A DNA stretch of 14,380 nt from UBA3792 sp964426415 (GCA_964426415.1 CAYRQM010000041.1:1-14380), one strand, 5' to 3'; shown: positions 1-7,669, numbered from the stretch's first letter. A program made the numbers and translations. The notes: generated by a model from the letters alone, not told the origin.

Positions 1-333
<333 letters not shown>

Positions 334-341
334 ATCTCTGT

Positions 342-357
342 CAACTGTTTCCAGTTG
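342..357 (-). other. Leader RNA hairpin with GAAA tetraloop just upstream of 16S
   Basis: On the minus strand the sequence reads CAACTG-GAAA-CAGTTG, a perfect 6-bp stem closed by a GNRA-class GAAA tetraloop, ending about 9 nt before the mature 16S 5' end. It lies in the precursor segment that is removed during rRNA maturation, so it may be a processing or folding element. The function is inference; the structure is directly visible. Confidence 0.5.
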
Positions 358-465
358 CTTGCTCACTTATTTTCGCTTGGTCGTCTCAAATTCATTGCGC
401 TTATTGTCGCTTTTATTCTCTTTCGAGTCCAAAATTGACTGGCTTGTTTGTTGTTCTTGCACTAT

Positions 466-501
466 ATAGTTTTCAAGGTGCTCTGCCGTCGCTCTTGCGA
501 C
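466..501 (-). promoter_or_regulatory. boxB/boxA-like rRNA antitermination (nut-like) site
   Basis: Reading the minus strand from the rrn P2 start, a perfect small hairpin GTCGC-AAGA-GCGAC occupies 501-488. It is followed after a few bases by GAGCACCTTGAAAACT at about 484-468, which resembles the boxA element found in Firmicute rRNA leaders (consensus around CTTTGAAAACT). A boxB-type hairpin followed by boxA is the canonical order of sites that recruit NusB-NusE (S10) and other Nus factors to protect rRNA transcripts from Rho-dependent termination. The order, spacing and position in the leader support the call; the match to boxA is partial. Confidence 0.5.
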
Positions 502-510
502 AGCTTTGTT

Positions 511-571
511 AGTATACCGCGCCGCTCGCTGTTTGTCAACACCTTTTTTCGCTTTTTCTAAAGTTTTTTTG
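511..571 (-). promoter_or_regulatory. rRNA operon promoter P2 with A-tract UP-like element
   Basis: On the minus strand a perfect -35 TTGACA (539-534) and -10 TATACT (516-511) are separated by exactly 17 bp, placing the start near 505. Immediately upstream, three A-runs (T-runs on the plus strand at 544-549, 553-557 and 564-570) sit at about one helical turn from each other, as in UP elements bound by the RNA polymerase alpha subunit C-terminal domain. The core promoter is certain by pattern; the UP function is inferred. Confidence 0.85.
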
Positions 572-631
572 GTGCCGTTCCCCGTGCCTTTCGGCTCGGT
601 TCCCCCGCGCGCGTTTTGCGGAACGTTGCCT

Positions 632-700
632 ATTTAACCACGTTTTCCCTGCCTTGTCAACCCCCTTTTTCGTCATATTTTGATATATTTTTTTGACGCC
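632..700 (-). promoter_or_regulatory. rRNA operon promoter P1 with AT-rich upstream region
   Basis: On the minus strand -35 TTGACA (660-655) and -10 TTAAAT (637-632) are 17 bp apart; the -10 is a 4 of 6 match. The upstream 666-694 segment is strongly AT-rich and contains a CGTCA...TGACG inverted repeat (671-675 and 694-698). The tandem arrangement with P2, about 120 bp downstream, is typical of rRNA operons. Confidence 0.7.
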
Positions 701-744
701 ATAATCTTTTTCATTCCCTTCCGATTTTGTCGTGCGGTTTTCAG

Positions 745-773
745 TTGACAAACGCCTGCAAGTTTCGTACAAT
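745..773 (+). promoter_or_regulatory. Sigma-A promoter of alaS
   Basis: TTGACA at 745-750, a 17-bp spacer, and TACAAT at 768-773 predict a start near 780 and a leader of only about 33 nt. This is too short for a T-box riboswitch, which often controls aminoacyl-tRNA synthetase genes in Firmicutes. A ribosome binding site AGGAAAGG lies at 798-805 before the ATG at 813. The promoter is back-to-back with rrn P1, with -35 elements 85 bp apart. Confidence 0.88.
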
Positions 774-812
774 AACAGTTGACTTTTTTACATAATAGGA
801 AAGGACTGCACC

Positions 813-2609
813 ATGCGTTCGTTAACAAGCAAAGAACTGCGACTACTCTACTTAGACTATTTCCGTTCCAAGGGGCACGCGGTCATCCCGTCCGCGTCGC
901 TGATCCCGGAGAACGATCCGACCGTCCTGTTTACCACGGCGGGCATGCATCCGCTCGTTCCCTATCTGATGGGCGAAAAGCATCCCGAAGGCAAGCGGCT
1001 GACCGACGTACAAAAGTGCGTGCGCACCGGCGACATCGACGAAGTGGGCGACACCTCGCACTGCACCTTCTTTGAGATGCTGGGCAACTGGTCGCTGGGC
1101 GACTACTTCAAAAAGGAAAGCATCGCGTTTTCTTGGGAGTTTCTCACCGACGAAAAGTGGCTGGGCATTCCCAAGGACAAGCTGTACTTCACCTGCTTTG
1201 AAGGGGACGCCGACTGTCCGCGTGACGCCGTTGCCCACGACCGTTGGGTAGAGATGGGCGTAGACCCGTCCCACATCGTCTATTTGCCCAAGAAGCACAA
1301 CTGGTGGGGCCCCGCCGGTCAGACCGGCCCCTGCGGTCCCGACACCGAAATCTTCTACGACACCGGCGCTGCGCCCTGCGGCCCCGACTGCAAAGCGGGC
1401 TGCGACTGCAAGAAGTACCTCGAAATCTGGAACAACGTGTTCATGGAGTACAACAAGGTCGCCGACGGCGTTTTTGCGCCGCTGCAGCAAAAGAACGTGG
1501 ACACTGGAATGGGACTGGATCGCACCGTTGCGACGCTGCAGGGTGTGGAGAGCGTATTCGACACCGACGCCTTTGCCGACGTCATTGCGCTTATCGCGCA
1601 GCTTTCGCACAAGGGCTATCACGACAATCCCGAAACGACCCGTGCGTTCCGCATCGTCGCCGACCACGTTCGCTGCGCCACCTTCATTTTGGGCGACCAG
1701 CGCGGCGTCACCCCGTCCAATGTGGATCAGGGCTACATCCTGCGTCGGTTGATTCGCCGCAGCATCCGTTACGCATCCCAACTGGAGATGCCGCGCTACG
1801 CGCTTTGCACGCTGGCGGAATGCGTCATTCAAAACTACGGCGATTTCTATACGGAGCTGAAGGACAATTCCGAAAAGATTCTGTCCGAGCTGCGCAAGGA
1901 AGAAAACCGCTTCTCCGACACGCTGAAGAAGGGCATCCGCGAATTCGCCAAGCTGGTGCGCGACCTGCCCACCAAGGAGATCGACGGCGTTTCCGCCTTC
2001 CACCTGTACGACACCTACGGCTTCCCCATCGAGTTTACCATGGAGCTTGCCAAGGAGCAGGGCTACACGGTGGATGTGGAAGGCTTCCACGCTGCGTTCG
2101 AGGAGCATCAAAAGAAGTCGCAAGCGGGCGCAGAACAGCGCTTCAAGGGCGGCCTTGCGGACAACAGCGAAGCAACCGCCGCGCTGCACTCCGCCACCCA
2201 CTTGCTGCAAGCGGCGCTGCGCAAGGTGCTGCAGGACGATTCCGTCGCCCAAAAGGGCAGCAACATCACCGCAGAACGGCTGCGCTTCGACTTCAGCTTC
2301 TCACGCAAGGTGACCCCCGAAGAGCTGAAAGAGGTCGAACGCCTTGTCAACGAAGCGATCCAAGCCGACGTGCCCATCACCTGTGAGGAAATGACCGTGG
2401 ACGAAGCGAAGTCCCACGGCGCCATCGGCCTGTTCGAGAACAAATACGGTGCGAAGGTCAAGGTCTACACCATGGGGCAGTTCTCCAAGGAAATCTGCGG
2501 CGGCCCCCACGCAAAGCGCACCGGCGATTTGGGTCGGTTCGAAATCAAAAAGGAAGAAGCGTCCTCCAATGGCGTGCGCCGTATCAAAGCCGTTTTGATC
2601 CATGACTGA
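813..2609 (+). CDS. alaS: Alanine--tRNA ligase, short form lacking the C-Ala domain
   Basis: Charges tRNA-Ala with alanine in the cytoplasm. The 598-residue product has the class II catalytic core (residues 1 to about 240), with the motif 2 region around HCTFFEMLGNWSLGDYFK (83-100) and motif 3 GMGLDR (232-237). The tRNA-recognition helical domain follows (about 245-440). The editing domain has its zinc ligands H459/H463 in HSATH and C562/H566 in CGGPH. A cysteine cluster C189, C193, C197, C199 interrupts the catalytic domain. The protein stops about 30 residues after the editing motif, whereas most bacterial AlaRS continue to roughly 870 residues through a C-Ala domain. Comparable short enzymes of about 600 residues are known, for example in spirochaetes such as Borrelia. 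There is no sign of a frameshift or broken end, since the stop is embedded in the next gene's start. ATG 813 fits both the RBS and the conserved N-terminus. Confidence 0.96.
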   Translation: MRSLTSKELRLLYLDYFRSKGHAVIPSASLIPENDPTVLFTTAGMHPLVPYLMGEKHPEGKRLTDVQKCVRTGDIDEVGDTSHCTFFEMLGNWSLGDYFKKESIAFSWEFLTDEKWLGIPKDKLYFTCFEGDADCPRDAVAHDRWVEMGVDPSHIVYLPKKHNWWGPAGQTGPCGPDTEIFYDTGAAPCGPDCKAGCDCKKYLEIWNNVFMEYNKVADGVFAPLQQKNVDTGMGLDRTVATLQGVESVFDTDAFADVIALIAQLSHKGYHDNPETTRAFRIVADHVRCATFILGDQRGVTPSNVDQGYILRRLIRRSIRYASQLEMPRYALCTLAECVIQNYGDFYTELKDNSEKILSELRKEENRFSDTLKKGIREFAKLVRDLPTKEIDGVSAFHLYDTYGFPIEFTMELAKEQGYTVDVEGFHAAFEEHQKKSQAGAEQRFKGGLADNSEATAALHSATHLLQAALRKVLQDDSVAQKGSNITAERLRFDFSFSRKVTPEELKEVERLVNEAIQADVPITCEEMTVDEAKSHGAIGLFENKYGAKVKVYTMGQFSKEICGGPHAKRTGDLGRFEIKKEEASSNGVRRIKAVLIHD

Positions 2610-3339
2610 TTGGCTGCGGTACGAATGGGAATGGCATAATCAAGAGGCGGTCTTTCAGGTCGATCTCCAGTACTGGGAGCTGTTGCCCACCCTGGGCTAC
2701 GCGCACCTGGTCTATATCAGCTGTGCGCCCCGCGATGCGGAGGCTGTGGAATTCTCCCGCAAGGAGGAGCGCGCCGCAAGCGCCCTGCAGCATACGCTCA
2801 GCGAGCAGCTGCAGGAGAATGCCATCTTCGTCGGCGGAATTGGGCTGAAAGCGCTGCTGCAGTTCTACTTCTACACGTCCGACGCCAACCTCATTCAGCG
2901 CGTCACCACGCTGTGCCGTGCCGAACCGCACCTGCAGGTGACCTGCGGACACGTTGCGGAAACGCATTACGCGACGTACTATTGCCTGCTGTTTCCCGAC
3001 GACGCCAAGCTCCAGTCGGTGGAAAACGCCGCCTACATCAAGTCGGTGCAGCATCGGGACGGCGACGTCTCTCTGGTGCGCCGCGTCAACCTGCTGATGG
3101 CGTTCACCACCGAACAGGCCTGCGACCGCTTCATCGAAGAAGTCCCCCATGTGGGGTTTACGGTGGGGCTTCGGCAAAGCGTCGGCAACGCCACCCACCC
3201 CTACCGCGTCATGATCTCGGGCTTCTCCACGCTGCAGCTGTTCGACCTGAATCGCTGCACCACCCGCGCTATCCGAAGCGCCTTGCCGTTTCAAGGCGTG
3301 CTGGATCATGTGGAAGCCGACTTCATCGAAAAGCACTGA
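2602..3339 (+). CDS. DUF695 / RraB-like two-domain protein
   Basis: A soluble 245-residue protein without signal peptide or membrane segments. Residues 1-135 resemble DUF695: an N-terminal W-x-Y pattern, the segment FVGGIGLKALLQFYFYTSD at about 76-94 and YYCLLFPDD at 126-134. Residues 150-245 resemble the RraB fold, with HRDGDVSLVRRVNLLMAF (151-168) and GFTV (185-188); RraB proteins in gammaproteobacteria inhibit RNase E. DUF695-RraB pairs are known as proteins of unknown role. I base both assignments on pattern memory, not on a search. The ATG lies inside the end of alaS (8-base overlap, ATGACTGA) with no clear ribosome binding site of its own, so translation probably depends on termination-reinitiation after alaS. 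Expression therefore follows that of AlaRS, but no functional link is established. Many firmicutes lack RNase E, so an RraB-like activity on that enzyme should not be assumed. Confidence 0.8.
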   Translation: MTDWLRYEWEWHNQEAVFQVDLQYWELLPTLGYAHLVYISCAPRDAEAVEFSRKEERAASALQHTLSEQLQENAIFVGGIGLKALLQFYFYTSDANLIQRVTTLCRAEPHLQVTCGHVAETHYATYYCLLFPDDAKLQSVENAAYIKSVQHRDGDVSLVRRVNLLMAFTTEQACDRFIEEVPHVGFTVGLRQSVGNATHPYRVMISGFSTLQLFDLNRCTTRAIRSALPFQGVLDHVEADFIEKH

Positions 3340-3354
3340 ATCCCAAAATAACAT

Positions 3355-3397
3355 GAAAATGGGCTGCAGCAAACTTCTTGCCGCAGCCCTTGTTTGT
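3355..3397. terminator. Bidirectional intrinsic terminator between convergent genes
   Basis: GGGCTGC (3361-3367) pairs with GCAGCCC (3383-3389). The stem is extended by GCAA/TTGC after one A-C mismatch and closed by a 5-nt loop. T-rich sequence follows on the plus side (TTGTTTG) and an ATTTTC run on the minus side. It can end both the alaS transcript and the lipoprotein transcript, whose stop codon is 8 bases from the region. Confidence 0.8.
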
Positions 3398-3404
3398 GAT
3401 TCTC

Positions 3405-5435
3405 TTATGCAAGCGTGTCGGGCTTGGTCACCGCGTAGCTGCTGTAAGCAGGCACGGAATCCGCGCCGGACAGATCGACCACGGTGTCGTACTGCGTCAC
3501 GGTGATCGTGTAAGCGCCGGTACCGCTTTGATAGACCGTGCCGTCCGTGCCCACGATGGTCACGGTGTTGCCGTCCGCATCACGGATGACGCCGTTGTTG
3601 TGGAGCGTCGTCAGGGTGCTGTCGCCCGTCACAATCCATGTGGAGCTGCTGTCCAAATACAGCGTGGCGCTGCCCGTGCCGCCGTCGCCCGCCCATGTTT
3701 CATCTTGGACGAACGCGCCGTTTAGCGTGCTGCCCTCGGTCATATAAAAGGCAAGCGTGCTGATGCTGTCCCAAATCACGTCGCCCTGCATCGTCTGCGC
3801 AACGGTGGTAAAGGTGCAGTCGGAGCCGTTGGCGCCCGCACTGCCCCAGCCGCGGGCGTTGGTGTTGCCCGTGCATTGCAGGAATGCGCCGTCCGCATCC
3901 GTCTTCACGATGGTGACGTCATTTAATAGGAAGTGACATTCGGTGTTGGTGGTGTAAAACACGCCGCCGCGATTCGCCGTCAGCGTCCCGCCGACCATTT
4001 GAAACACGCCGTCGCCGACTTGGGAATCGCCCGACATGCTCTGGTACACGATGACCGTCCACGTCGTATCGTTTTGGCTGTCGTTCGGCATATTGCCCGA
4101 AAGGACGCAGTCGAACAGGCGCAGCGTATTGCGTCCCTCGATGCAGACCGCTTCCGAACCGTTGGCGGTGAGCGTCGCGTTGTGGACGGTGATGTCCGCC
4201 GTGCAATAGATGGCAGGCGAGCCGCTGCCGTTGGAGGTGTAGTCGCCGCCGTCCAGCACCATCGTGCCGCCGCCCCGATCGGAGCGAATCGCAGCCGACG
4301 AAGCGCCGTTTGTGGTGACGGTCAAATCCCATCCGTACAGGGTGCCGCCGCCCGCGACGTGTACGCCGCCCGACGTATCCTGCTCGGTTTGGATGGTGCA
4401 GCCCGCGATGTACACCACGCCCGTGTCAAAGGCGAACGCACCCGCGCCGCCCGCCGCATCCGTGGTGATGCTGCCGTTTGAAACGGTTGCCGTGCCGTCA
4501 ATGACCAACAGCGCCGCGCCCACGCCGTAGAAGCTGGCGTTGTCGCCGCCCGTGCTGTCGGAGGAGATGCGCGACAGCACCGTGTTCTCAAACAGCACCG
4601 TCGCCGCGTTCGTCACCAGCACCGCGTTTTCATCCGTGCCCGTGGACGTGAGGGTCGTATCGGACACCGTATCGTCCGTCGAGTAGGTGTTGGCAGAATC
4701 GTAATCGGTGGGCGCCGACGAACCGCCGCCCATGCCGCCGGGTTGATTGCCCGCATCCGCCTGTCCGCCGCCTGCACCGGGCTGTCCGCCCGCGTCGTTT
4801 GACGTGTCGCCCGCCAAGCGCGCATCGGTGATGGCGATGTTGGTGATGTTGCTGTTTGCGTCAATGGTGATGGCAAGGATGGAACCCACCGTCACATCGG
4901 AAAGGGTCGCCGCTGTGCTTTGCCCGAATTGCTCCGATGTGAGAATGGATGCGTCCGTCACGACCAACGTGGCAACCGTTCCGTCCTTGGTAAACTGCTG
5001 CATGCCGCCCATGCCGCCGCCCATGCCGTCGGGTCGGGTTGTGCCGTCGCTGTCGCTCGGCATGGAGGGCGCCGTGCCGTCACTCGGCATGGAAGGCGCC
5101 GTGCCGTCACTCGGCATGGAGGGCGCCGTGCCGCCGCTTGCGTCGCTGTCGGAATTGTCGGGCATCGCGGATGCAGTCCCGTCGGCGCCGTTGGGCATCT
5201 CAGACATCTCGGCTGTGGACAGCGTTCCAAGCGACAACGTAAGGGTGTTGTCGGCGATGCTTTCGACGTAGCCGTAGATCGTTTGGTCGGTGAGGCTCGC
5301 CAGATCGATGGTGACGGTTTGCGCGTCGGTCGCCGTCGCGTCTGCGTCCTCGTTCGTGTTCGTGTCGGCGGTGCAGCCGATCAGCACAAGCGCGCAAAGA
5401 CACAGGGAAAGATAAATGGATAGTGCTTTTTTCAT
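3405..5435 (-). CDS. Predicted surface lipoprotein, OB-like domain plus beta-helix-like body
   Basis: Function not recognised; probably exported and anchored to the outer face of the membrane. The 676-residue product starts with a signal peptide ending in lipobox L18-I-G-C21, so C21 should be lipidated. Residues 22-40 are a Thr/Asp-rich stalk. Residues 41-205 look like a small beta/OB-type domain (GYVESIADNTLTL at 55-67, ATLVVTDASIL at 155-165, TVGSILAIT at 182-190). Residues 72-147 within it are a Met/Gly/Pro/Ser-rich insert holding three GTAPSMPSD repeats. A Gly-rich linker (211-240) leads to a long run of short beta repeats of the DG/NG/GG type (about 245-600), as in right-handed beta-helix surface proteins. 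No LPxTG motif is present. The ATG at 5435 has AAGGAGG just upstream; an in-frame ATG 33 bases further upstream is a worse start because it would overlap the -10 and bury the signal peptide. Adhesin or glycan-binding roles are possible but unproven. Confidence 0.85.
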   Translation of the reverse strand: MKKALSIYLSLCLCALVLIGCTADTNTNEDADATATDAQTVTIDLASLTDQTIYGYVESIADNTLTLSLGTLSTAEMSEMPNGADGTASAMPDNSDSDASGGTAPSMPSDGTAPSMPSDGTAPSMPSDSDGTTRPDGMGGGMGGMQQFTKDGTVATLVVTDASILTSEQFGQSTAATLSDVTVGSILAITIDANSNITNIAITDARLAGDTSNDAGGQPGAGGGQADAGNQPGGMGGGSSAPTDYDSANTYSTDDTVSDTTLTSTGTDENAVLVTNAATVLFENTVLSRISSDSTGGDNASFYGVGAALLVIDGTATVSNGSITTDAAGGAGAFAFDTGVVYIAGCTIQTEQDTSGGVHVAGGGTLYGWDLTVTTNGASSAAIRSDRGGGTMVLDGGDYTSNGSGSPAIYCTADITVHNATLTANGSEAVCIEGRNTLRLFDCVLSGNMPNDSQNDTTWTVIVYQSMSGDSQVGDGVFQMVGGTLTANRGGVFYTTNTECHFLLNDVTIVKTDADGAFLQCTGNTNARGWGSAGANGSDCTFTTVAQTMQGDVIWDSISTLAFYMTEGSTLNGAFVQDETWAGDGGTGSATLYLDSSSTWIVTGDSTLTTLHNNGVIRDADGNTVTIVGTDGTVYQSGTGAYTITVTQYDTVVDLSGADSVPAYSSYAVTKPDTLA
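5052..5132 (-). repeat. Three 27-bp in-frame tandem repeats
   Basis: Units 5106-5132, 5079-5105 and 5052-5078 each encode Gly-Thr-Ala-Pro-Ser-Met-Pro-Ser-Asp. The units differ by only one or two synonymous bases (GCG-CCC versus GCG-CCT, AGT versus AGC), so the duplication is recent or kept homogeneous. A degenerate Ser-Asp-Gly-Thr continuation follows at 5040-5051. Copy-number change would stay in frame. Confidence 0.95.
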
Positions 5436-5466
5436 AGCAGAAGCCCTCCTTTTTTTGTTTGCCCTC

Positions 5467-5495
5467 ATTATATCCGCAGTTCTTGAAACGCTCTG
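5467..5495 (-). promoter_or_regulatory. Promoter of the lipoprotein gene
   Basis: A perfect -10 TATAAT occupies 5472-5467 on the minus strand, giving a start near 5460 and a 25-nt leader containing the RBS. At the 17-bp position the -35 region reads CAGAGC, which does not match the consensus. The promoter may therefore be weak or need an activator. Confidence 0.55.
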
Positions 5496-5572
5496 AAAGA
5501 ATCGGCGGTTTTTGGATTCTTCGCATTGTTTTCAAATTTGCGTCAAAAATGTGCCATACCTGTTCCATTTTA

Positions 5573-5603
5573 GACACAAAAAGAGTCGGGCGAACCCGAC
5601 TCT
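5573..5603 (-). terminator. Intrinsic terminator of the ABC transporter operon
   Basis: On the minus strand AGAGTCGGG-TTCG-CCCGACTCT forms a perfect 9-bp stem (5603-5595 with 5590-5582) capped by a stable TTCG tetraloop. TTTTTGTGTC follows, and the start lies 11 bases after the permease stop codon. It isolates the transporter operon from the lipoprotein gene downstream. Confidence 0.95.
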
Positions 5604-5614
5604 TCTTTAGGAGG

Positions 5615-7669
5615 TTATGCAGCAGTTTCGGAATTGTCGCTGACGATTTTGTAGTAGGAATTGGACGTGATGCGATAGATCAGCGTGTACAGAAGCGCGA
5701 ACAGCACGAAGCTGATGGAGGTGGTCAACGCCAGAAGCAGCGTGTTGGACAGGTTGAACAGCGCCAGCAGTTTGGAGATGAGCGGAAAGGCGAACGCGAG
5801 ATGCGCGCCTGCCAGCAGCAGCGGAACGAAGAACACAGTCAGCAGTTGGGAATTGATGCTCTTTTTGATGTCGTGCTTGGTCATGCCGACCTTTTGCATG
5901 ATGTCGAACCGCTTTTGATCCTCGTAGCCCTCCGTGATCTGCTTGTAGTAAATCATCAGCACGGCTGCGCAGATGAACACGATGCTTAAGAGGATGCCGA
6001 TGAAGAACAGCCCGCCGTAGGTTTCGTAGAATTCGCCGCTTGCCCGCGCCACGCAGTCGCAGATGAACGATTCAAACGTCGCGCTGTGTTGGGCGGACGC
6101 ATCTCGATGCCATGTCAGAGAGCTGTCGTAGAACGCTTTCTGCGCCTCGCTGCTTGAACTGCTGTCCACGCCGCACCACCAATGCAGATCTGCGCTCCGA
6201 TTGCCCGCGCCGTCCCTTTTTGCGGTCAGCACGGTCATGGCTTCGTCGAAGTCGGGGATGACGACGATGTAGGAAGCCACCAAATCCATGGCGGCGTCGC
6301 CGTTGGGCAGCACGCTCTTTTCGGTTCTGACGACGCGATACCCTTGCAGGTCGTCCACCGCGAACGTGTCGAAGCCGTAGCTGCCGTGATAGGTTGCGAT
6401 GATACACTCGTCGCTTTGCAGCGTCGCCGCCTCGCCCGTAATGGCGTTGTAGTCGGAAAGCGACACGAAGAACGCCTGACACACCGTATCGGAGGGGGAG
6501 ACCGAAATTCTGTTGAACACATAGGCGTTTGGGGTCAGCACGCCGTTATGCAGCGTGCCCGTCAGATTGACGTAGCGGTACTCTGCGCGATTGGACGAAG
6601 CGATGCCGCATTGCGCCAGCGTCGTATCAAAGCGTTCCCGAAAGGCGGCAACGTTCGATGCGGAAAGGTCGTCCATGGATGCAACGTTCGCCTGCAGCAC
6701 GATGTCGCGGGGATAGCGGCTGCGCAGGCTGCTTTCCGTGCCGATGTACAGGCAAGTGGTGGAGGCGATCATCACCAGCACCATGGTGGCAAGGATGCAG
6801 ATGGACGCCAGTCCTGCGCCGTTGCGCTTCATGCGGTATGCCATGGAGGACACCGAAACGAAGTGGTTCGCCTTGTAGTAGTAGCGTTTGTTCTTTTGCA
6901 GGATGCGGCACAGCACCACCGAGCCCGAAATGAACAGCAAGTAGGTGGCGACGATTACCATGACGACGGCGACAAAGAACCACGCCAACGCCGAGATGGG
7001 CTCTTGGATGCTGACCGCCAGCCAGTACGCGCCGCCCAAAATCAAAACGCCCAACACGCCGAACACCCAGTTGGCACGCGGCGGCTTCTCACCCAAGTTC
7101 TCGCTGTGCATCAGGTTGATGGCGTTGGTCTTGTGCAGGATGCGCAGCGAATTGAGGTAAATCACCAAGAAGATGACGGCGAACACGATGCAGGCAATCC
7201 ACAGCGCATTGGTCGAGATGGTAAACGCCATGTACACGTCCAGCTTCAAAAGATACGCCAGTGCAAGCTCTGCAAGCTTGGACAGCACGACGCCGCCCGC
7301 CAGCCCAAACAGCAGCGACGCCGCCGCAATCAGCAGCGTTTCCCAAGTGAGGATGCGGGCAAGGTTGCGCTTGTTCATGCCCAAGATGTTGTACAAGCCG
7401 AACTCCGTCATGCGCCGCCGCACCAGAAAGGAGTTGGTGTACAGCAGAAAGATGAAGGAAAAGATGCCCACCACGATGGCGCCGAACGCCAAAATGGCGG
7501 ACAGGACGCCGCCGCCGCTCATTTGCTGCAGCATGGGACATTCGGACAGGAACGACAGGATGTAGAACACCAACACGACGCCGATGCAGGTGAGAAGGTA
7601 TGGCACATACAGCCGCCGATTGCGGCGGATGCCCTGCCACGCCAGCTTGAGGTACAGCCCGTGCTTCAT
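5615..7669 (-). CDS. BceB-type ABC transporter permease (FtsX family)
   Basis: Membrane subunit of an exporter of the family that senses and confers resistance to cell-wall-active antimicrobial peptides. The 684-residue protein has hydrophobic segments at about 21-42, 54-78, 108-130, 153-173, 201-219, 226-249 and 286-306. Then comes a polar, presumably extracellular loop of about 240 residues (311-552), followed by segments at 554-575, 607-628 and 640-665. This is the 10-segment layout of BceB/VraG-like permeases, in which the large loop between segments 7 and 8 is the peptide sensor. Two FtsX-like domains (about 60-180 and 555-675) flank the loop; each has the coupling-helix region (RMTEFGLYNILGMNKRNL at 86-103, KRFDIMQKVGM at 586-596). 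The start codon overlaps the ATPase stop (ATGA), so the two are translationally coupled. The permease assignment is secure, the substrate unknown. Confidence 0.93.
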   Translation of the reverse strand: MKHGLYLKLAWQGIRRNRRLYVPYLLTCIGVVLVFYILSFLSECPMLQQMSGGGVLSAILAFGAIVVGIFSFIFLLYTNSFLVRRRMTEFGLYNILGMNKRNLARILTWETLLIAAASLLFGLAGGVVLSKLAELALAYLLKLDVYMAFTISTNALWIACIVFAVIFLVIYLNSLRILHKTNAINLMHSENLGEKPPRANWVFGVLGVLILGGAYWLAVSIQEPISALAWFFVAVVMVIVATYLLFISGSVVLCRILQKNKRYYYKANHFVSVSSMAYRMKRNGAGLASICILATMVLVMIASTTCLYIGTESSLRSRYPRDIVLQANVASMDDLSASNVAAFRERFDTTLAQCGIASSNRAEYRYVNLTGTLHNGVLTPNAYVFNRISVSPSDTVCQAFFVSLSDYNAITGEAATLQSDECIIATYHGSYGFDTFAVDDLQGYRVVRTEKSVLPNGDAAMDLVASYIVVIPDFDEAMTVLTAKRDGAGNRSADLHWWCGVDSSSSSEAQKAFYDSSLTWHRDASAQHSATFESFICDCVARASGEFYETYGGLFFIGILLSIVFICAAVLMIYYKQITEGYEDQKRFDIMQKVGMTKHDIKKSINSQLLTVFFVPLLLAGAHLAFAFPLISKLLALFNLSNTLLLALTTSISFVLFALLYTLIYRITSNSYYKIVSDNSETAA

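Noticed and set aside
536..772. Small open frame on the minus strand upstream of the 16S gene
   Set aside because: It runs through both rRNA promoters and their A-tracts, has no ribosome binding site and has a low-complexity Lys/Arg-rich product.
774..812. T-box or other riboswitch in front of alaS
   Set aside because: The leader predicted from the promoter at 745-773 is only about 33 nt, with no room for a specifier loop, antiterminator or terminator.
852..2252. 466-codon open frame antisense to alaS
   Set aside because: Shadow frame produced by GC-rich codon bias; the product resembles nothing and the opposite strand encodes intact AlaRS motifs.
3405..5435. Lipoprotein gene as part of the peptide-resistance operon
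   Set aside because: A perfect terminator (5573-5603) and a separate -10 (5467-5472) lie between it and the permease gene, so it is a separate unit.
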